A DNA stretch of 51,619 nt from contig HF987922.1 of the NCBI GenBank assembly GCA_000431835.1, forward strand, positions 1 to 51,619, read 5' to 3'. The notes beneath the pieces were generated by a model. That model did not search any database, had not been told where the DNA came from, and worked only from the letters and a program-made list of their open reading frames with translations. This stretch comes from Succinatimonas sp. CAG:777. GTDB lineage: Bacteria; Pseudomonadota; Gammaproteobacteria; Enterobacterales; Succinivibrionaceae. Of this stretch, positions 7,974 to 16,713 are shown one piece after another (within the stretch, counting starts at the first letter, position 1; every line of letters starts with the position of its first letter). A program made the position numbers and the translations under genes.

Positions 7974-8720
7974 ATGGTAGTGGCTACCCTTAGTAAAGAA
8001 CAGTTCAAAGAAGTAACCTATTTAGTGGAAAGTACATTAAGTGGTGTTCAACAAAATTCAAAAAGTAACTACTATGCTAGCTTTTTTGATAGAGACTCTA
8101 TTCAACAAGACAGTAAGACAATTAGCTGCTCCGGTAGAGGACAGACTCTTTTATTTAGCAAAGATAGAAGAGATCTTGTGCTAAGACATTACAGACGAGG
8201 TGGCTTCTTTGGAAAACTTGTAAAAGATAGCTTCTTTATTTTTGAAAAAAATGCGCATAGAGCATTTGATGAATTTAAGCTTCTTGAGTATATGCTATCA
8301 AAAGGTCTTCCTGTACCCAAGCCAGTAATAGCAAGAGAAATAAAAGGGTTTTTCTCTGTTACTCAGGATATAGTCATTGAAAGATTAAATGGATACAAAG
8401 ATCTGTCCTACGTAATTTCTAAAAGAGAACTGACAGAGACAGAATATACAAATATTGGTAAAACTATTTCTTTGTTTTTTAAAGAAAATATTTTACATAC
8501 AGATCTGAATATCAGAAACATTTTGATAAACGAAGAAGGAAGGGTTGCCATCATCGATTTTGATAAATGCTTTTGCACCAAATTGAGCAAAGATATGAAA
8601 ATATCTATGATAAACAGACTGTTACGCTCATTTAAGAAAGAAATTACAAGAGATTTAACAAAAAAGATCTATTTTAATGAGATCAATTTTAAATTTTTGA
8701 AAAATAACGCTCTTTTATAA
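7974..8720 (+). CDS. kdkA: Kdo kinase (3-deoxy-D-manno-octulosonic acid kinase)
   Basis: A small eukaryotic-like kinase fold. Visible family features are the glycine-rich segment (CSGRGQTLLF), LVLRHYRRGGFFGKL, the catalytic loop HTDLN and the metal-binding DFD. In the known Haemophilus pathway KdkA phosphorylates the single Kdo at position 4, replacing the second Kdo. The ATG at 7974 is preferred over a TTG at 7959, giving 248 aa; ribosome signals are weak for both (AGGA close to the ATG). It is divergent from opsX. Confidence 0.88.
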   Translation: MVVATLSKEQFKEVTYLVESTLSGVQQNSKSNYYASFFDRDSIQQDSKTISCSGRGQTLLFSKDRRDLVLRHYRRGGFFGKLVKDSFFIFEKNAHRAFDEFKLLEYMLSKGLPVPKPVIAREIKGFFSVTQDIVIERLNGYKDLSYVISKRELTETEYTNIGKTISLFFKENILHTDLNIRNILINEEGRVAIIDFDKCFCTKLSKDMKISMINRLLRSFKKEITRDLTKKIYFNEINFKFLKNNALL

Positions 8721-8767
8721 AAAAATCCTTTTGTAAAATTGAATGGATATTTAAAAGATAAGAGGCT

Positions 8768-8780
8768 GGAGATTATCTCC
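8768..8780 (+). other. Hairpin holding the only strong SD-like sequence before the oxidoreductase gene
   Basis: GGAGA-TTA-TCTCC forms a 5-bp stem. The GGAG lies about 18 bases before the ATG at 8790, too far for normal use, and no nearer ribosome site is seen. Folding could shorten the distance or hide the site. Confidence 0.3.
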
Positions 8781-8789
8781 TGAAAAAAT

Positions 8790-9335
8790 ATGACAGCAAA
8801 GAAAACATTAGTTATTGTTGATCACCCTACATATGACAGGTCAAATGCTAACCGTCGCCTTGTAGAAGAAATGCGTAAGTATCCTGATGATATTCTTATC
8901 CATAATTTGCAGAGCGCATATCCTACAGGAACTATAGATGTCGCTAAAGAGCATTGTTTAGTGGACAACTCAGATGCTATCATTTTTCAGTTTCCTTTAT
9001 ACTGGTTTACTTGTCCTCCTAAAACCAAAGAGTGGTTTGATAAGGTATTAACTGCAGGTTGGGCTTTTGCTGGTGCTTACCATCTTGAAGGTAAAAAAAT
9101 CGGTATCGCTGTGACCTGTGGTAGCGAAGAGACCGATTATACTGCTCAAGGTGTTCACCACCTTTCAGTTGAAGAGTACTTGGTCTCAATGCGGAAATCT
9201 TTTGAAATGTGTAAAGCTAACTATATCGGTATGTTTGCAATTTATGGAATTAAGAACAACGATAAAAAAACAGCTGAGAGAATTGCTTTGAAAGCTAAAG
9301 AGTATATTGAATTTATTAAGTCAGTTAAGGCTTAA
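8790..9335 (+). CDS. NAD(P)H-dependent flavodoxin-fold oxidoreductase
   Basis: A 181-residue protein of the Flavodoxin_2 (KefF/MdaB/NQO1-like) family. The N-terminal strand and phosphate loop read LVIVDHPTYDRSNANR. The family segment SDAIIFQFPLYWFTCPPKTKEWFD follows, then the GKKIGIAVTCG strand. Such enzymes use FMN or FAD for two-electron reduction of quinones or electrophiles. A KefC-type partner is not in the window, so the subfamily stays open. It sits between kdkA and the convergent waaA without an obvious functional tie. Confidence 0.85.
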   Translation: MTAKKTLVIVDHPTYDRSNANRRLVEEMRKYPDDILIHNLQSAYPTGTIDVAKEHCLVDNSDAIIFQFPLYWFTCPPKTKEWFDKVLTAGWAFAGAYHLEGKKIGIAVTCGSEETDYTAQGVHHLSVEEYLVSMRKSFEMCKANYIGMFAIYGIKNNDKKTAERIALKAKEYIEFIKSVKA

Positions 9336-9355
9336 TTACAAAGACCTTCCATAAA

Positions 9356-9385
9356 ATCTACTAGCCTTGAAAAAGGCTAATAGAT
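9356..9385 (-). terminator. Hairpin terminator between the oxidoreductase gene and waaA
   Basis: A 13-bp stem with one mismatch (9356-9368 with 9373-9385) around GAAA separates the convergent genes. A T-rich tail (TTTTAT) follows on the minus strand, so it best serves waaA, although the hairpin could act both ways. Confidence 0.7.
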
Positions 9386-9390
9386 CATGT

Positions 9391-10668
9391 TTAGTAGAGC
9401 AGTTTATCTAGTTGCTCTAGTGTATTATTTAGAGCTCCACGACCTTGTTGCTGAATATCTAGAGCTTTAATTCCAGTCTTTTTAAGTAACTCTTTGTCTG
9501 AAAGCAGTTTTACTATGTATTTTGAGAGCTTAGCACTGTCTTCAGCTAGATAGGCTCCGCCACACTCAATAAGCTTATCAAACTGTTCCGTGAAGTTGTG
9601 ATAATCAGGTCCTGTTAAGATTGGTAATGAGAAGAATGCCGGTTCCAATGGATTGTGACCACCGATATTTACGAAACTGCCTCCCATAAGTACTAAATCA
9701 CATAAACCAAAGTAAGTTTCAATCTCGCCTATGGTATCACCAATCAAAATATCACCTGTAAAGTCGGAAATGCTCTTTAAAGAGCTCTTCCTTACATAAG
9801 AAATGCCTAATTTATCTAAATACTCGCAAGATAATGTTCCTGCTGTTTGATGTCTTGGAACCAATACAAGCTTTAAATCTTTAATTGTTTCTTTTGCTTT
9901 AACATAGCCATCTATGATGGTTGTTTCTTCACCATCATGGGTACTGATAGCACCAAACACACAATCGCCTAATAATTGAGTTTTAAGAACCATAGCATCA
10001 TTAAACATGTTTTCTCTAGGCCTTAAATCATATTTAATGTTGCCAGTAACCATGACATTTTGCTTTGGAACACCTATCTTAATGAATCTTTCTTTATCAG
10101 CTTCAGTAATACACATTACTTTTGAAAGATTTGATGAAATCAGATCTTCTACAAGAGTTTTATGCTTTAAATAACTTACGCAGTTCTTCTCTTGCATTCT
10201 TGCGTTCACAATAGAGATCATGCAGCCATGTTTTTTAGCAAGTCCTAACATGTTAGGCCAAAGCTCAGTATCGATGATAATAAGTGCTTTTGGATTAAAT
10301 GAATTTAAAAATCCCGATACTGCTAAAGGTGAGTCTAACGGCGAAAACTCAACATTAACTCCCTTTAGATATTTAGCTGCATTTAAGCCTGTGGTTGTCA
10401 TGGTAGTTAAGACAATGTTTTCAAAAGGATGTTGTTTTTGAAATTCAACAACTAAAGGTTTTATAGCATTGACCTCACCTACAGATGCCCCATGAAACCA
10501 TACACAACTTTCTAATCTATCCTTATAGCATCCTAAAAGTTCAAAGATTCTTTTTCCATAAGGAGGATCATTTCTTTTTTTATAAGCAAGAAAACTTGCT
10601 CCTAATGGAGCTACAAGCGTGGTCAGAGTTTTATATGCTAATAAAGCTAATCTTGAAGACAAATGCAT
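9391..10668 (-). CDS. waaA: Kdo transferase (lipid IV-A Kdo transferase)
   Basis: An inner-membrane-anchored GT30 enzyme that adds Kdo from CMP-Kdo to lipid IV-A. At 425 aa it equals the E. coli length. The N-terminal hydrophobic anchor is followed by WFHGASVGEVNA, containing the catalytic glutamate. The C-terminal domain shows GGSFVNIGGHNPLEPA, the CMP-binding region. With kdkA nearby the enzyme may be monofunctional (one Kdo), as in Haemophilus, but this cannot be read from sequence alone. It lies 9 bases after waaF. Confidence 0.95.
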   Translation of the reverse strand: MHLSSRLALLAYKTLTTLVAPLGASFLAYKKRNDPPYGKRIFELLGCYKDRLESCVWFHGASVGEVNAIKPLVVEFQKQHPFENIVLTTMTTTGLNAAKYLKGVNVEFSPLDSPLAVSGFLNSFNPKALIIIDTELWPNMLGLAKKHGCMISIVNARMQEKNCVSYLKHKTLVEDLISSNLSKVMCITEADKERFIKIGVPKQNVMVTGNIKYDLRPRENMFNDAMVLKTQLLGDCVFGAISTHDGEETTIIDGYVKAKETIKDLKLVLVPRHQTAGTLSCEYLDKLGISYVRKSSLKSISDFTGDILIGDTIGEIETYFGLCDLVLMGGSFVNIGGHNPLEPAFFSLPILTGPDYHNFTEQFDKLIECGGAYLAEDSAKLSKYIVKLLSDKELLKKTGIKALDIQQQGRGALNNTLEQLDKLLY

Positions 10669-10677
10669 GTTTGAACC

Positions 10678-11724
10678 TTAGATCTTTACTAGAGTATTGA
10701 GCTTTTCAATTACAGTTTCAGGTTTAATACCTTTTAGACAAGCATAAGTACCATATTTACAGGTTCTTTCAAAGCAAGGATGACATTTCTCGTCAGATTC
10801 AATGCAGACAGCTTTATCAGATAATGGCGGTGTGTAGTTAGTTGAGGTTGAACCAAAAATACATACTTGAGGAACATCCGCAGCAGCTACAGTGTGCATT
10901 AGACCTGAATCATTGCATACAGCAGCAGTACATTGACCTACAATGTCTAATGCTTCGGTTAAATTGGTTTTGCCTGCGATATTGATAAAATGAGGTTTTG
11001 ATTCTTCATTTAGGTTGCTGTAGATAGCCTCTACTGTAGGAATATCTTTTATTGAACCTAAACCTACAACCATACCTCCTTTGCTTATCCAATAGTCAGA
11101 TACCTTAGCAAAGTACTCCACAGGCCATAATTTGGCAGGACCATAGTTCGCACCACATCCTAGGACTAAAGCTTTACGAGAAAAGTCTAGATTTAATTCT
11201 TTTGCTCTATTTTCATCAAGTTTTTTAACAACTAACTTTGGATAATCAAATTTTGGCAGATCTGATGACTTATTAACTTTTTCCTTATCAAAAGCAAGAG
11301 CTACATAACGCTCAACCATATAAGGAAAATCATTCTTGTTAGTACGCATATTGTTTAATATAAAGTATCTTGATTCTCCTTTAAATCCTCTTCTATCAGG
11401 GATCTTTGCAAATAAAGCGATAAGTCCTGACTTTAATGAATTAGGAAGTACCATCACACAGTCATAGTGACCTTCCCTTAATTTCTTACCTTCTTCATAG
11501 CGCTTTTTTAAATCAAATGCGCCGTGCCCAAAAGGATTGATTAACTTATGATCAATCTCTTTCATTCTGTCCAAAATAGGCATGGTGTATTTAGGAGCAT
11601 ATACGTCAATTGAACAGTTAGGATCGAGCTTTTTTAACATCTTTAAGAGGCTCTGTGACATGATGAGATCGCCAAGCCATGAAGGAGAAATGATAAGGTA
11701 TCTTTTTGAAACTGTGTCAGTCAT
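10678..11724 (-). CDS. waaF: LPS heptosyltransferase II
   Basis: A GT9 enzyme of 348 aa with the N-terminal LIISPSWLGDLIMSQSL motif. It also has the acceptor/donor-site segment CNDSGLMHTVAAADVPQVCIFGSTS and the WaaF cysteine-rich end (CHPCFERTCKYG...CLKGI). It transfers the second heptose of the inner core. Operon order is waaF-waaA. It is divergent from hldD, which makes the activated heptose donor, so the donor pathway and the transferase share one intergenic region. Confidence 0.95.
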   Translation of the reverse strand: MTDTVSKRYLIISPSWLGDLIMSQSLLKMLKKLDPNCSIDVYAPKYTMPILDRMKEIDHKLINPFGHGAFDLKKRYEEGKKLREGHYDCVMVLPNSLKSGLIALFAKIPDRRGFKGESRYFILNNMRTNKNDFPYMVERYVALAFDKEKVNKSSDLPKFDYPKLVVKKLDENRAKELNLDFSRKALVLGCGANYGPAKLWPVEYFAKVSDYWISKGGMVVGLGSIKDIPTVEAIYSNLNEESKPHFINIAGKTNLTEALDIVGQCTAAVCNDSGLMHTVAAADVPQVCIFGSTSTNYTPPLSDKAVCIESDEKCHPCFERTCKYGTYACLKGIKPETVIEKLNTLVKI

Positions 11725-11889
11725 AACTAATAATCTATATCTATTGTCTAATTCAGCATCTTTTGTCTATTGACTTTGTGTAGAGATAGATACTCTTCAA
11801 ATAAGTCTTACAAAAAGCGTGCGTTTGTGATGATTTATCGTTATTAGATATTATAATTGAGAAATCAAAGTCAACTAAGGAATTTAACA

Positions 11890-12852
11890 ATGATTATTGT
11901 AACAGGTGGTTGTGGTTTTATCGGTTCTAATATCGTAAAACATTTAAATGACAGAGGTATCAAAGACATTTTAGTAGTTGATAACCTAACAAATGGTCAT
12001 AAGTTCATCAATCTAACAGATCTTGATATTGCAGATTACATGGATAAAGAAGATTTTCTGCAGTTGGTTTTAGATGAAAAGAAGTTCGATGCAAAATATG
12101 GTTGCAAGAACATCGAAGCTATCTTCCATGAGGGAGCTTGCTCTTCAACAACAGAGTGGGATGGTAAGTACATCATGAAGAATAACTATGAATACACAGT
12201 TAACCTTTTTGAGTTTGCTGTAGCTCATAGAATTCCTTTCTTCTTTGCTTCATCAGCATCAACCTACGGTGATGGCAATGTATATGTTGAGGACAGAGAG
12301 AATGAAGGTCCTCTAAATGTATATGGCTATTCAAAGTTCTTATTTGATGAGTATGTAAGAAGACGTCTTCCAAATCTTAAGTCACAGGTTGTGGGGTTAA
12401 GATACTTCAACGTTTATGGTCCAAGAGAAGGCCATAAAGGTACCATGGCATCTGTTGCATTCCATTTAAATAATCAGATGCTAAGAGGCGAGAATCCAAA
12501 GTTATTTGAAGGCACCGATGGTTACGAGAACGGTGGTCAGATGCGTGACTTCGTTTACGTAGGTGATGTTGCAGAAGTTAACCTATGGTTCTTCGAGCAT
12601 AAAGGTCCATCAGGAATTTATAACTGCGGTACTGGTCGTGCAGAGCCATTCTTAAATATTGCAAAAGCAGTAATTAAGCACTTTGGTAGAGGTGAAGTTG
12701 AGTTCATCCCATTCCCTGAGCACTTAAAGGGGCACTATCAGTGCTTTACACAGGCTGACTTAACTCAGTTACGCAACGCAGGTTGTGATGTTGAGTTTAA
12801 GACAGTGGCTCAGGGCGTTGCAGAGTACCTCAAATGGCTCAATTCGAAATAG
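11890..12852 (+). CDS. hldD: ADP-L-glycero-D-manno-heptose 6-epimerase
   Basis: A short-chain dehydrogenase-type epimerase that makes the L,D-heptose donor used by OpsX and WaaF. The NADP-binding motif TGGCGFIGSN is at the N-terminus and the YGYSKFLFD catalytic Tyr-Lys pair is present. The ATG at 11890 has AAGG 9 bases ahead and gives 320 aa; a TTG start at 11857 would add 11 residues before the fold and is unlikely. The end overlaps glpG by 19 bases. Confidence 0.96.
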   Translation: MIIVTGGCGFIGSNIVKHLNDRGIKDILVVDNLTNGHKFINLTDLDIADYMDKEDFLQLVLDEKKFDAKYGCKNIEAIFHEGACSSTTEWDGKYIMKNNYEYTVNLFEFAVAHRIPFFFASSASTYGDGNVYVEDRENEGPLNVYGYSKFLFDEYVRRRLPNLKSQVVGLRYFNVYGPREGHKGTMASVAFHLNNQMLRGENPKLFEGTDGYENGGQMRDFVYVGDVAEVNLWFFEHKGPSGIYNCGTGRAEPFLNIAKAVIKHFGRGEVEFIPFPEHLKGHYQCFTQADLTQLRNAGCDVEFKTVAQGVAEYLKWLNSK

Positions 12853-13697
12853 TTGACGACTTTACCTATGAAGTATGCCTTCTCCCTAAAGAGAAGGCTT
12901 TAGTCTTTGTAGATTATTTAGCATCAATAGGTATCAAGGCTAAAGCTAAAGAGAGTATGACCGGTCGTTGTACTGTCTATGTGACTAACAGCTTTGACAT
13001 GAGCAGAGCTAAAAGAGAAGTCTTAAGATACGCCAACTCTCCTTTTGATTCAAAATACACTAAAGCATCTTGGGATCAAGGCAAGACAATCAACAGAGAA
13101 AAACATTTAAATACTGGTATATTGTTTCCTCTGTCTTTTGATCTATCTTCAATTACAACGATTGTTGAGTTAATCTGTATTGCTATCTATGTTTTGTCTT
13201 TAATTGATGAATCGTTGGTTATTCAGTATTTAGCTTTGAGTAAGTCTGAAGAATTTAGCAGTATCCAAGATTACTATAAACTTATAACACCTGCTTTTGT
13301 TCATTTCTCCTTTATGCATATTGCATTCAATCTAGTAATGTTTGAGGCAATGGCAAGACCAATCGAAAGAACTTTTGGAAAAGTAAAATTCTTTTCAATA
13401 TTTATAAGTGTGGCTTTATTGTCTAATGTGACTCAGTATTGCTTTATGACTGATCTAAATGGTTATTTTGGAGGTCTGTCGGGAGTTGTATATGGAGTTA
13501 TAGGTTACTCAGGAGTTCTCTCAAGACGTAAAGATTTGCCTCCATCATTTAATATTCCACCTGGCTTACTTACAGTAAGTGTGATCTTTATTTTTATAAG
13601 TTTCTTTTTGGGGGGAATTGCTAACCTGTGCCACATTGGCGGATTAGTAGTTGGAATGTTGTGGGGATTTTATGATTACAAGAAGCTAAAACAGTAG
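12834..13697 (+). CDS. glpG: Rhomboid intramembrane serine protease GlpG
   Basis: The 287-residue protein has the GlpG layout: a cytoplasmic N-terminal domain of about 90 residues, then six hydrophobic segments. The catalytic serine lies in GGLSGVVYG (GxSG), the catalytic histidine in CHIGGLVVGM, and the HxxxN-type segment HFSFMHIAFNLVMFE stabilises the oxyanion. Rhomboids cut transmembrane substrates within the inner membrane. The start overlaps the end of hldD, suggesting translational coupling. In E. coli glpG instead follows glpE. Confidence 0.92.
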   Translation: MAQFEIVDDFTYEVCLLPKEKALVFVDYLASIGIKAKAKESMTGRCTVYVTNSFDMSRAKREVLRYANSPFDSKYTKASWDQGKTINREKHLNTGILFPLSFDLSSITTIVELICIAIYVLSLIDESLVIQYLALSKSEEFSSIQDYYKLITPAFVHFSFMHIAFNLVMFEAMARPIERTFGKVKFFSIFISVALLSNVTQYCFMTDLNGYFGGLSGVVYGVIGYSGVLSRRKDLPPSFNIPPGLLTVSVIFIFISFFLGGIANLCHIGGLVVGMLWGFYDYKKLKQ

Positions 13698-13731
13698 CAT
13701 CTCTTTAGTTTTTATATCTCTTTGCACATAC

Positions 13732-13768
13732 AAAAATGCCACCCCATAGATAATTCTAGAGGTGGCAT
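13732..13768 (-). terminator. Terminator of gpmI
   Basis: The 8-bp perfect stem ATGCCACC/GGTGGCAT is followed on the minus strand by TTTTTG. It lies 24 bases beyond the gpmI stop codon, between convergent glpG and gpmI. Confidence 0.85.
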
Positions 13769-13791
13769 GTTATTAGCAAAACTAGAACAGA

Positions 13792-15348
13792 TTAGTCAGC
13801 TAACTTAACGATTGACTTACCAGTCATCTCTGCAGGAACATCAATGCCCTTTAGATATAACATGGTAGGAGCGATGTCAGATAGACGACCATCGGTACGC
13901 ATTGTTGCCTTTCTGCCGTAGTAAATGAAAGGAACAGGTAAGTTGGTGTGGGCTGTGTAAGGAACACCAGTCTGTAGATCCTTCATTCTCTCACAGTTAC
14001 CGTGGTCAGCAGTGATTAAGCACTCACCGTCAACCTTCTTTAATGACTCGATTACACGGCCAATGCAGTGATCAACAGCTTCACAAGCCTTAACAGCAGC
14101 CTCAAATACGCCAGTATGACCAACCATATCACCGTTAGGGTAGTTGCAGATGATCATGTCGTATTTACCTGACTCGATAGCAGCACATAACTTGTCGGTT
14201 AACTCGGTTGAGCTCATTTCTGGCTGTAAGTCATAGGTTGCAACCTTAGGGCTCTGGATCAGAATTCTGTCTTCGCCTGGGAACTGAGTCTCAACACCAC
14301 CGTTGAAGAAGAAGGTTACGTGAGCATACTTCTCAGTCTCAGAAATACGTAACTGAGTCATGCCCTTCTTTGATAACCACTCACCTAAAGTGTTAACTAA
14401 ATCCTCTGGTGGGTAAGCACAATCAGTCTTAATGTCAGCAGCGTACTGAGTTAACATTACGAAGCTTGCTAACTTAGGCTTAACTTCACGCTTGAAGCCA
14501 GTGAAATCAGCATCTGAGTTTACGAATGCACGGGTGATCTGACGAGCACGGTCAGCACGGAAATTCATGAAGATTAATGAATCGCCATCCTGTAAAGGTG
14601 CTTTCTCTCCAATTACAGATGCCTTTACGAACTCATCGTTCTCATCACGAGCATAAGCTGCGTCTAAAGCTTCATCAGCTGTTGCAAAAGTAGCAAACTC
14701 ACTCTTAGCCTGAGTTAATAAGTCATAAGCCTGCTGTACACGATCCCAACGGTTATCACGGTCCATTGCATAGTAACGACCAACCATAGTTGCGATACGA
14801 CCAACACCAGCTTCTTTGAATGCATTCTCAATTACTTTGATGTACTCATGAGCTGAACGAGGAGCAACGTCACGACCATCAGTGAATGCATGGAAGTAAA
14901 CTTTCTTAGCACCACGCTGTGCTGCAAGCTTAATCATTGCAACAATGTGGTCCTGATGAGAGTGAACACCACCTGGTGACATTAAACCCATGATGTGAAC
15001 TGCTTTGTCAGCCTTTACAGCGGCATCTACAGCTTTGCATAAGGTTTCGTTCTTGAAGAAGTCGCCATCTTCAATTGCTTTACCAATTCTGGTTAATTCC
15101 TGATAAACAATACGACCTGCACCAATGTTGGTGTGACCTACTTCAGAGTTACCCATCTGACCTGTAGGTAGACCTACATCAATACCAGAAGCCTGAATGT
15201 CAGTATGTGCATAATGTGCTTCTAGGCTGTCTAGATTAGGAGTCTTTGCAGCTGATACAGCGTTAAAGTCTTTGATAGGATTGTCTCCCCAACCATCCAT
15301 GATAATTAGGGCTAAAGGTTTCTTTTTTGTCATACTTGTTGTACTCAT
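13792..15348 (-). CDS. gpmI: 2,3-bisphosphoglycerate-independent phosphoglycerate mutase
   Basis: A glycolytic enzyme interconverting 3- and 2-phosphoglycerate, manganese-dependent, of the alkaline phosphatase superfamily. The catalytic serine is in GQMGNSEVGHTNIGAGR. Metal-site motifs include the N-terminal LIIMDGWGDN and late ITADHGNCE and AHTNLPVPFI. I set the start at 15348 (518 aa); the ATG at 15333 is an equally possible start since neither has a clear ribosome site, and a TTG at 15375 is unlikely. The codon usage is strongly biased, as expected for glycolysis. Confidence 0.95.
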   Translation of the reverse strand: MSTTSMTKKKPLALIIMDGWGDNPIKDFNAVSAAKTPNLDSLEAHYAHTDIQASGIDVGLPTGQMGNSEVGHTNIGAGRIVYQELTRIGKAIEDGDFFKNETLCKAVDAAVKADKAVHIMGLMSPGGVHSHQDHIVAMIKLAAQRGAKKVYFHAFTDGRDVAPRSAHEYIKVIENAFKEAGVGRIATMVGRYYAMDRDNRWDRVQQAYDLLTQAKSEFATFATADEALDAAYARDENDEFVKASVIGEKAPLQDGDSLIFMNFRADRARQITRAFVNSDADFTGFKREVKPKLASFVMLTQYAADIKTDCAYPPEDLVNTLGEWLSKKGMTQLRISETEKYAHVTFFFNGGVETQFPGEDRILIQSPKVATYDLQPEMSSTELTDKLCAAIESGKYDMIICNYPNGDMVGHTGVFEAAVKACEAVDHCIGRVIESLKKVDGECLITADHGNCERMKDLQTGVPYTAHTNLPVPFIYYGRKATMRTDGRLSDIAPTMLYLKGIDVPAEMTGKSIVKLAD

Positions 15349-15375
15349 CAAAAAAATAAAAAAAATAACTGGCAA

Positions 15376-15699
15376 TATTTTACAGTTTTTTTGTAACGTT
15401 TTAATGAGTTTTTATAGCATTTTTATCAATTAGATAAAAAATAGTTAGTTAAAGCTAACTTGTATATGGCATATATATTTGTTGATTGTCTAGAACAAAT
15501 TTGAATGTGGTGAAGGTAAAAATGACGTTCATTCTGAATTTACTGCTTTCATATTTGTTGAAAATTGCTGCAAATAGCATCAGAGATTGCATTAAACCTA
15601 GCAAATGTGACCTTAGATGTTTTTGTGAATGCCTTTGTTATGTTAGAATTCGTCATTAAACATTTTTGACAAAGATTTTTGACAACAAGAGGTGTCATT
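15376..15699. other. Divergent intergenic region gpmI / yibN
   Basis: This 0.3-kb AT-rich region carries the promoter of yibN-secB-gpsA at its right side and presumably that of gpmI at its left. It includes a small inverted repeat (AGTTAG/CTAACT, 15443-15460). No small ORF with a ribosome site was found. Confidence 0.5.
15622..15649 (+). promoter_or_regulatory. Extended -10 promoter of yibN-secB-gpsA
   Basis: TGTTAGAAT (15641-15649) is an extended -10 element (TGn plus TAGAAT). A weak -35 (TTTGTG, 15622-15627) lies 16 bases upstream. The same TGTTAGAAT occurs before rpmB at 50349-50357. Confidence 0.5.
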
Positions 15700-16164
15700 G
15701 TGGGGGATTTATTCTCATCTGACAATTTGGAACAATATATTGAATTTGCTAGTCGCCATCAGATTATGGTGTTAGTTTTCATAGCTCTATTTTGTGCTCT
15801 AATTTACACTCAAGCACGCATTATGATCGCTAGAGTTAAGAAGTTAGGTTCAAATGCAGCAACTGTAATGATAAATCGTGAAAATGGTGTTTATGTAGAT
15901 GTAAGAGCAAACAATCTGTTCTCTCAGGGACATATTGCAGGCTCAGTAAACATTACTTTACAAGATATCAAATCAGGAAAACTCAATAGAATCGATAGCT
16001 ACAAGGATAAACCAGTTATTCTTGTAGGTAAAGATAAGATGGATTCAGATTGTTTTAACGGAGCTGTTTCATTGAAAAAGCAGGGATACACCAAGGTGTT
16101 TACTTTAGAAGGTGGTATTACCCAGTGGTCAATGGACAATTTACCTCTGTCTAACAAAAATTAA
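15700..16164 (+). CDS. yibN: Membrane-anchored rhodanese-like protein YibN
   Basis: A protein of 154 aa with one N-terminal transmembrane segment (around MVLVFIALFCALIYTQ) and a rhodanese-fold domain (YVDVRANNLFSQGHIAGSVNI). As in E. coli YibN, the usual catalytic loop cysteine is not in canonical form, so sulfur transfer activity is doubtful. I chose the GTG at 15700 because AAGAGG precedes it; an upstream TTG is less likely. It is first gene of yibN-secB-gpsA. In E. coli grxC lies between yibN and secB; here it is absent. Confidence 0.85.
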   Translation: MGDLFSSDNLEQYIEFASRHQIMVLVFIALFCALIYTQARIMIARVKKLGSNAATVMINRENGVYVDVRANNLFSQGHIAGSVNITLQDIKSGKLNRIDSYKDKPVILVGKDKMDSDCFNGAVSLKKQGYTKVFTLEGGITQWSMDNLPLSNKN

Positions 16165-16186
16165 TTTAATCATAAGGAAATAAAAA

Positions 16187-16702
16187 ATGTCTGACAACGC
16201 AAACGCACAAAATCAAAATTCAGATCAGCCTGCATTCGATATCGTAAGAATCTATGCTAAAGATTGCTCATTAGAAACTCCTAATGTTCCAGGCGTATTT
16301 ACAAAAGAGTGGAAGCCTGAAATCAAGATTGATTTTGATGCAAAAACTCAGAACATCGCAGAAGACAACTACGAAGTAGATTTAAGAGTTACTGTAACCT
16401 GCACTTTAGATAAAGAAACAGCTTTCATCTGTGAAGTTCACCAGGCAGGTATCTTCTTAGTTCACAAGGTTGATAAGGATACAGCAGAGTACTTATTAAA
16501 CGGTGTTGCTCCTAATATTCTGTTCCCATATGCTAGAGAGCACATCTCTGCATTAATCAACAGAGCATCATTCCCTCCATTAAATCTACGTCCATTAAAC
16601 TTTGAAGCTATGTTCAGAGCTCACAAAGCTGAAGAAGCTGCTAAAGCTCAGCAGTCTGACGTAGCAAATGGCGAAGCTAAGAACGAGGCTCCACAGGCTT
16701 AG
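16187..16702 (+). CDS. secB: Protein-export chaperone SecB
   Basis: A cytoplasmic tetrameric chaperone that keeps precursors unfolded and delivers them to SecA. The family core is present: VRIYAKDCSLETPNVP at the N-terminus, then GIFLV and the conserved LFPYAREHISALINRASFPPLNLRPLNFEA near the end. It is 171 aa against 155 in E. coli, the excess being an alanine/glutamate-rich C-terminal tail. It lies 22 bases after yibN and 11 before gpsA. Confidence 0.96.
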   Translation: MSDNANAQNQNSDQPAFDIVRIYAKDCSLETPNVPGVFTKEWKPEIKIDFDAKTQNIAEDNYEVDLRVTVTCTLDKETAFICEVHQAGIFLVHKVDKDTAEYLLNGVAPNILFPYAREHISALINRASFPPLNLRPLNFEAMFRAHKAEEAAKAQQSDVANGEAKNEAPQA

Positions 16703-16713
16703 TTGAGCGAACT

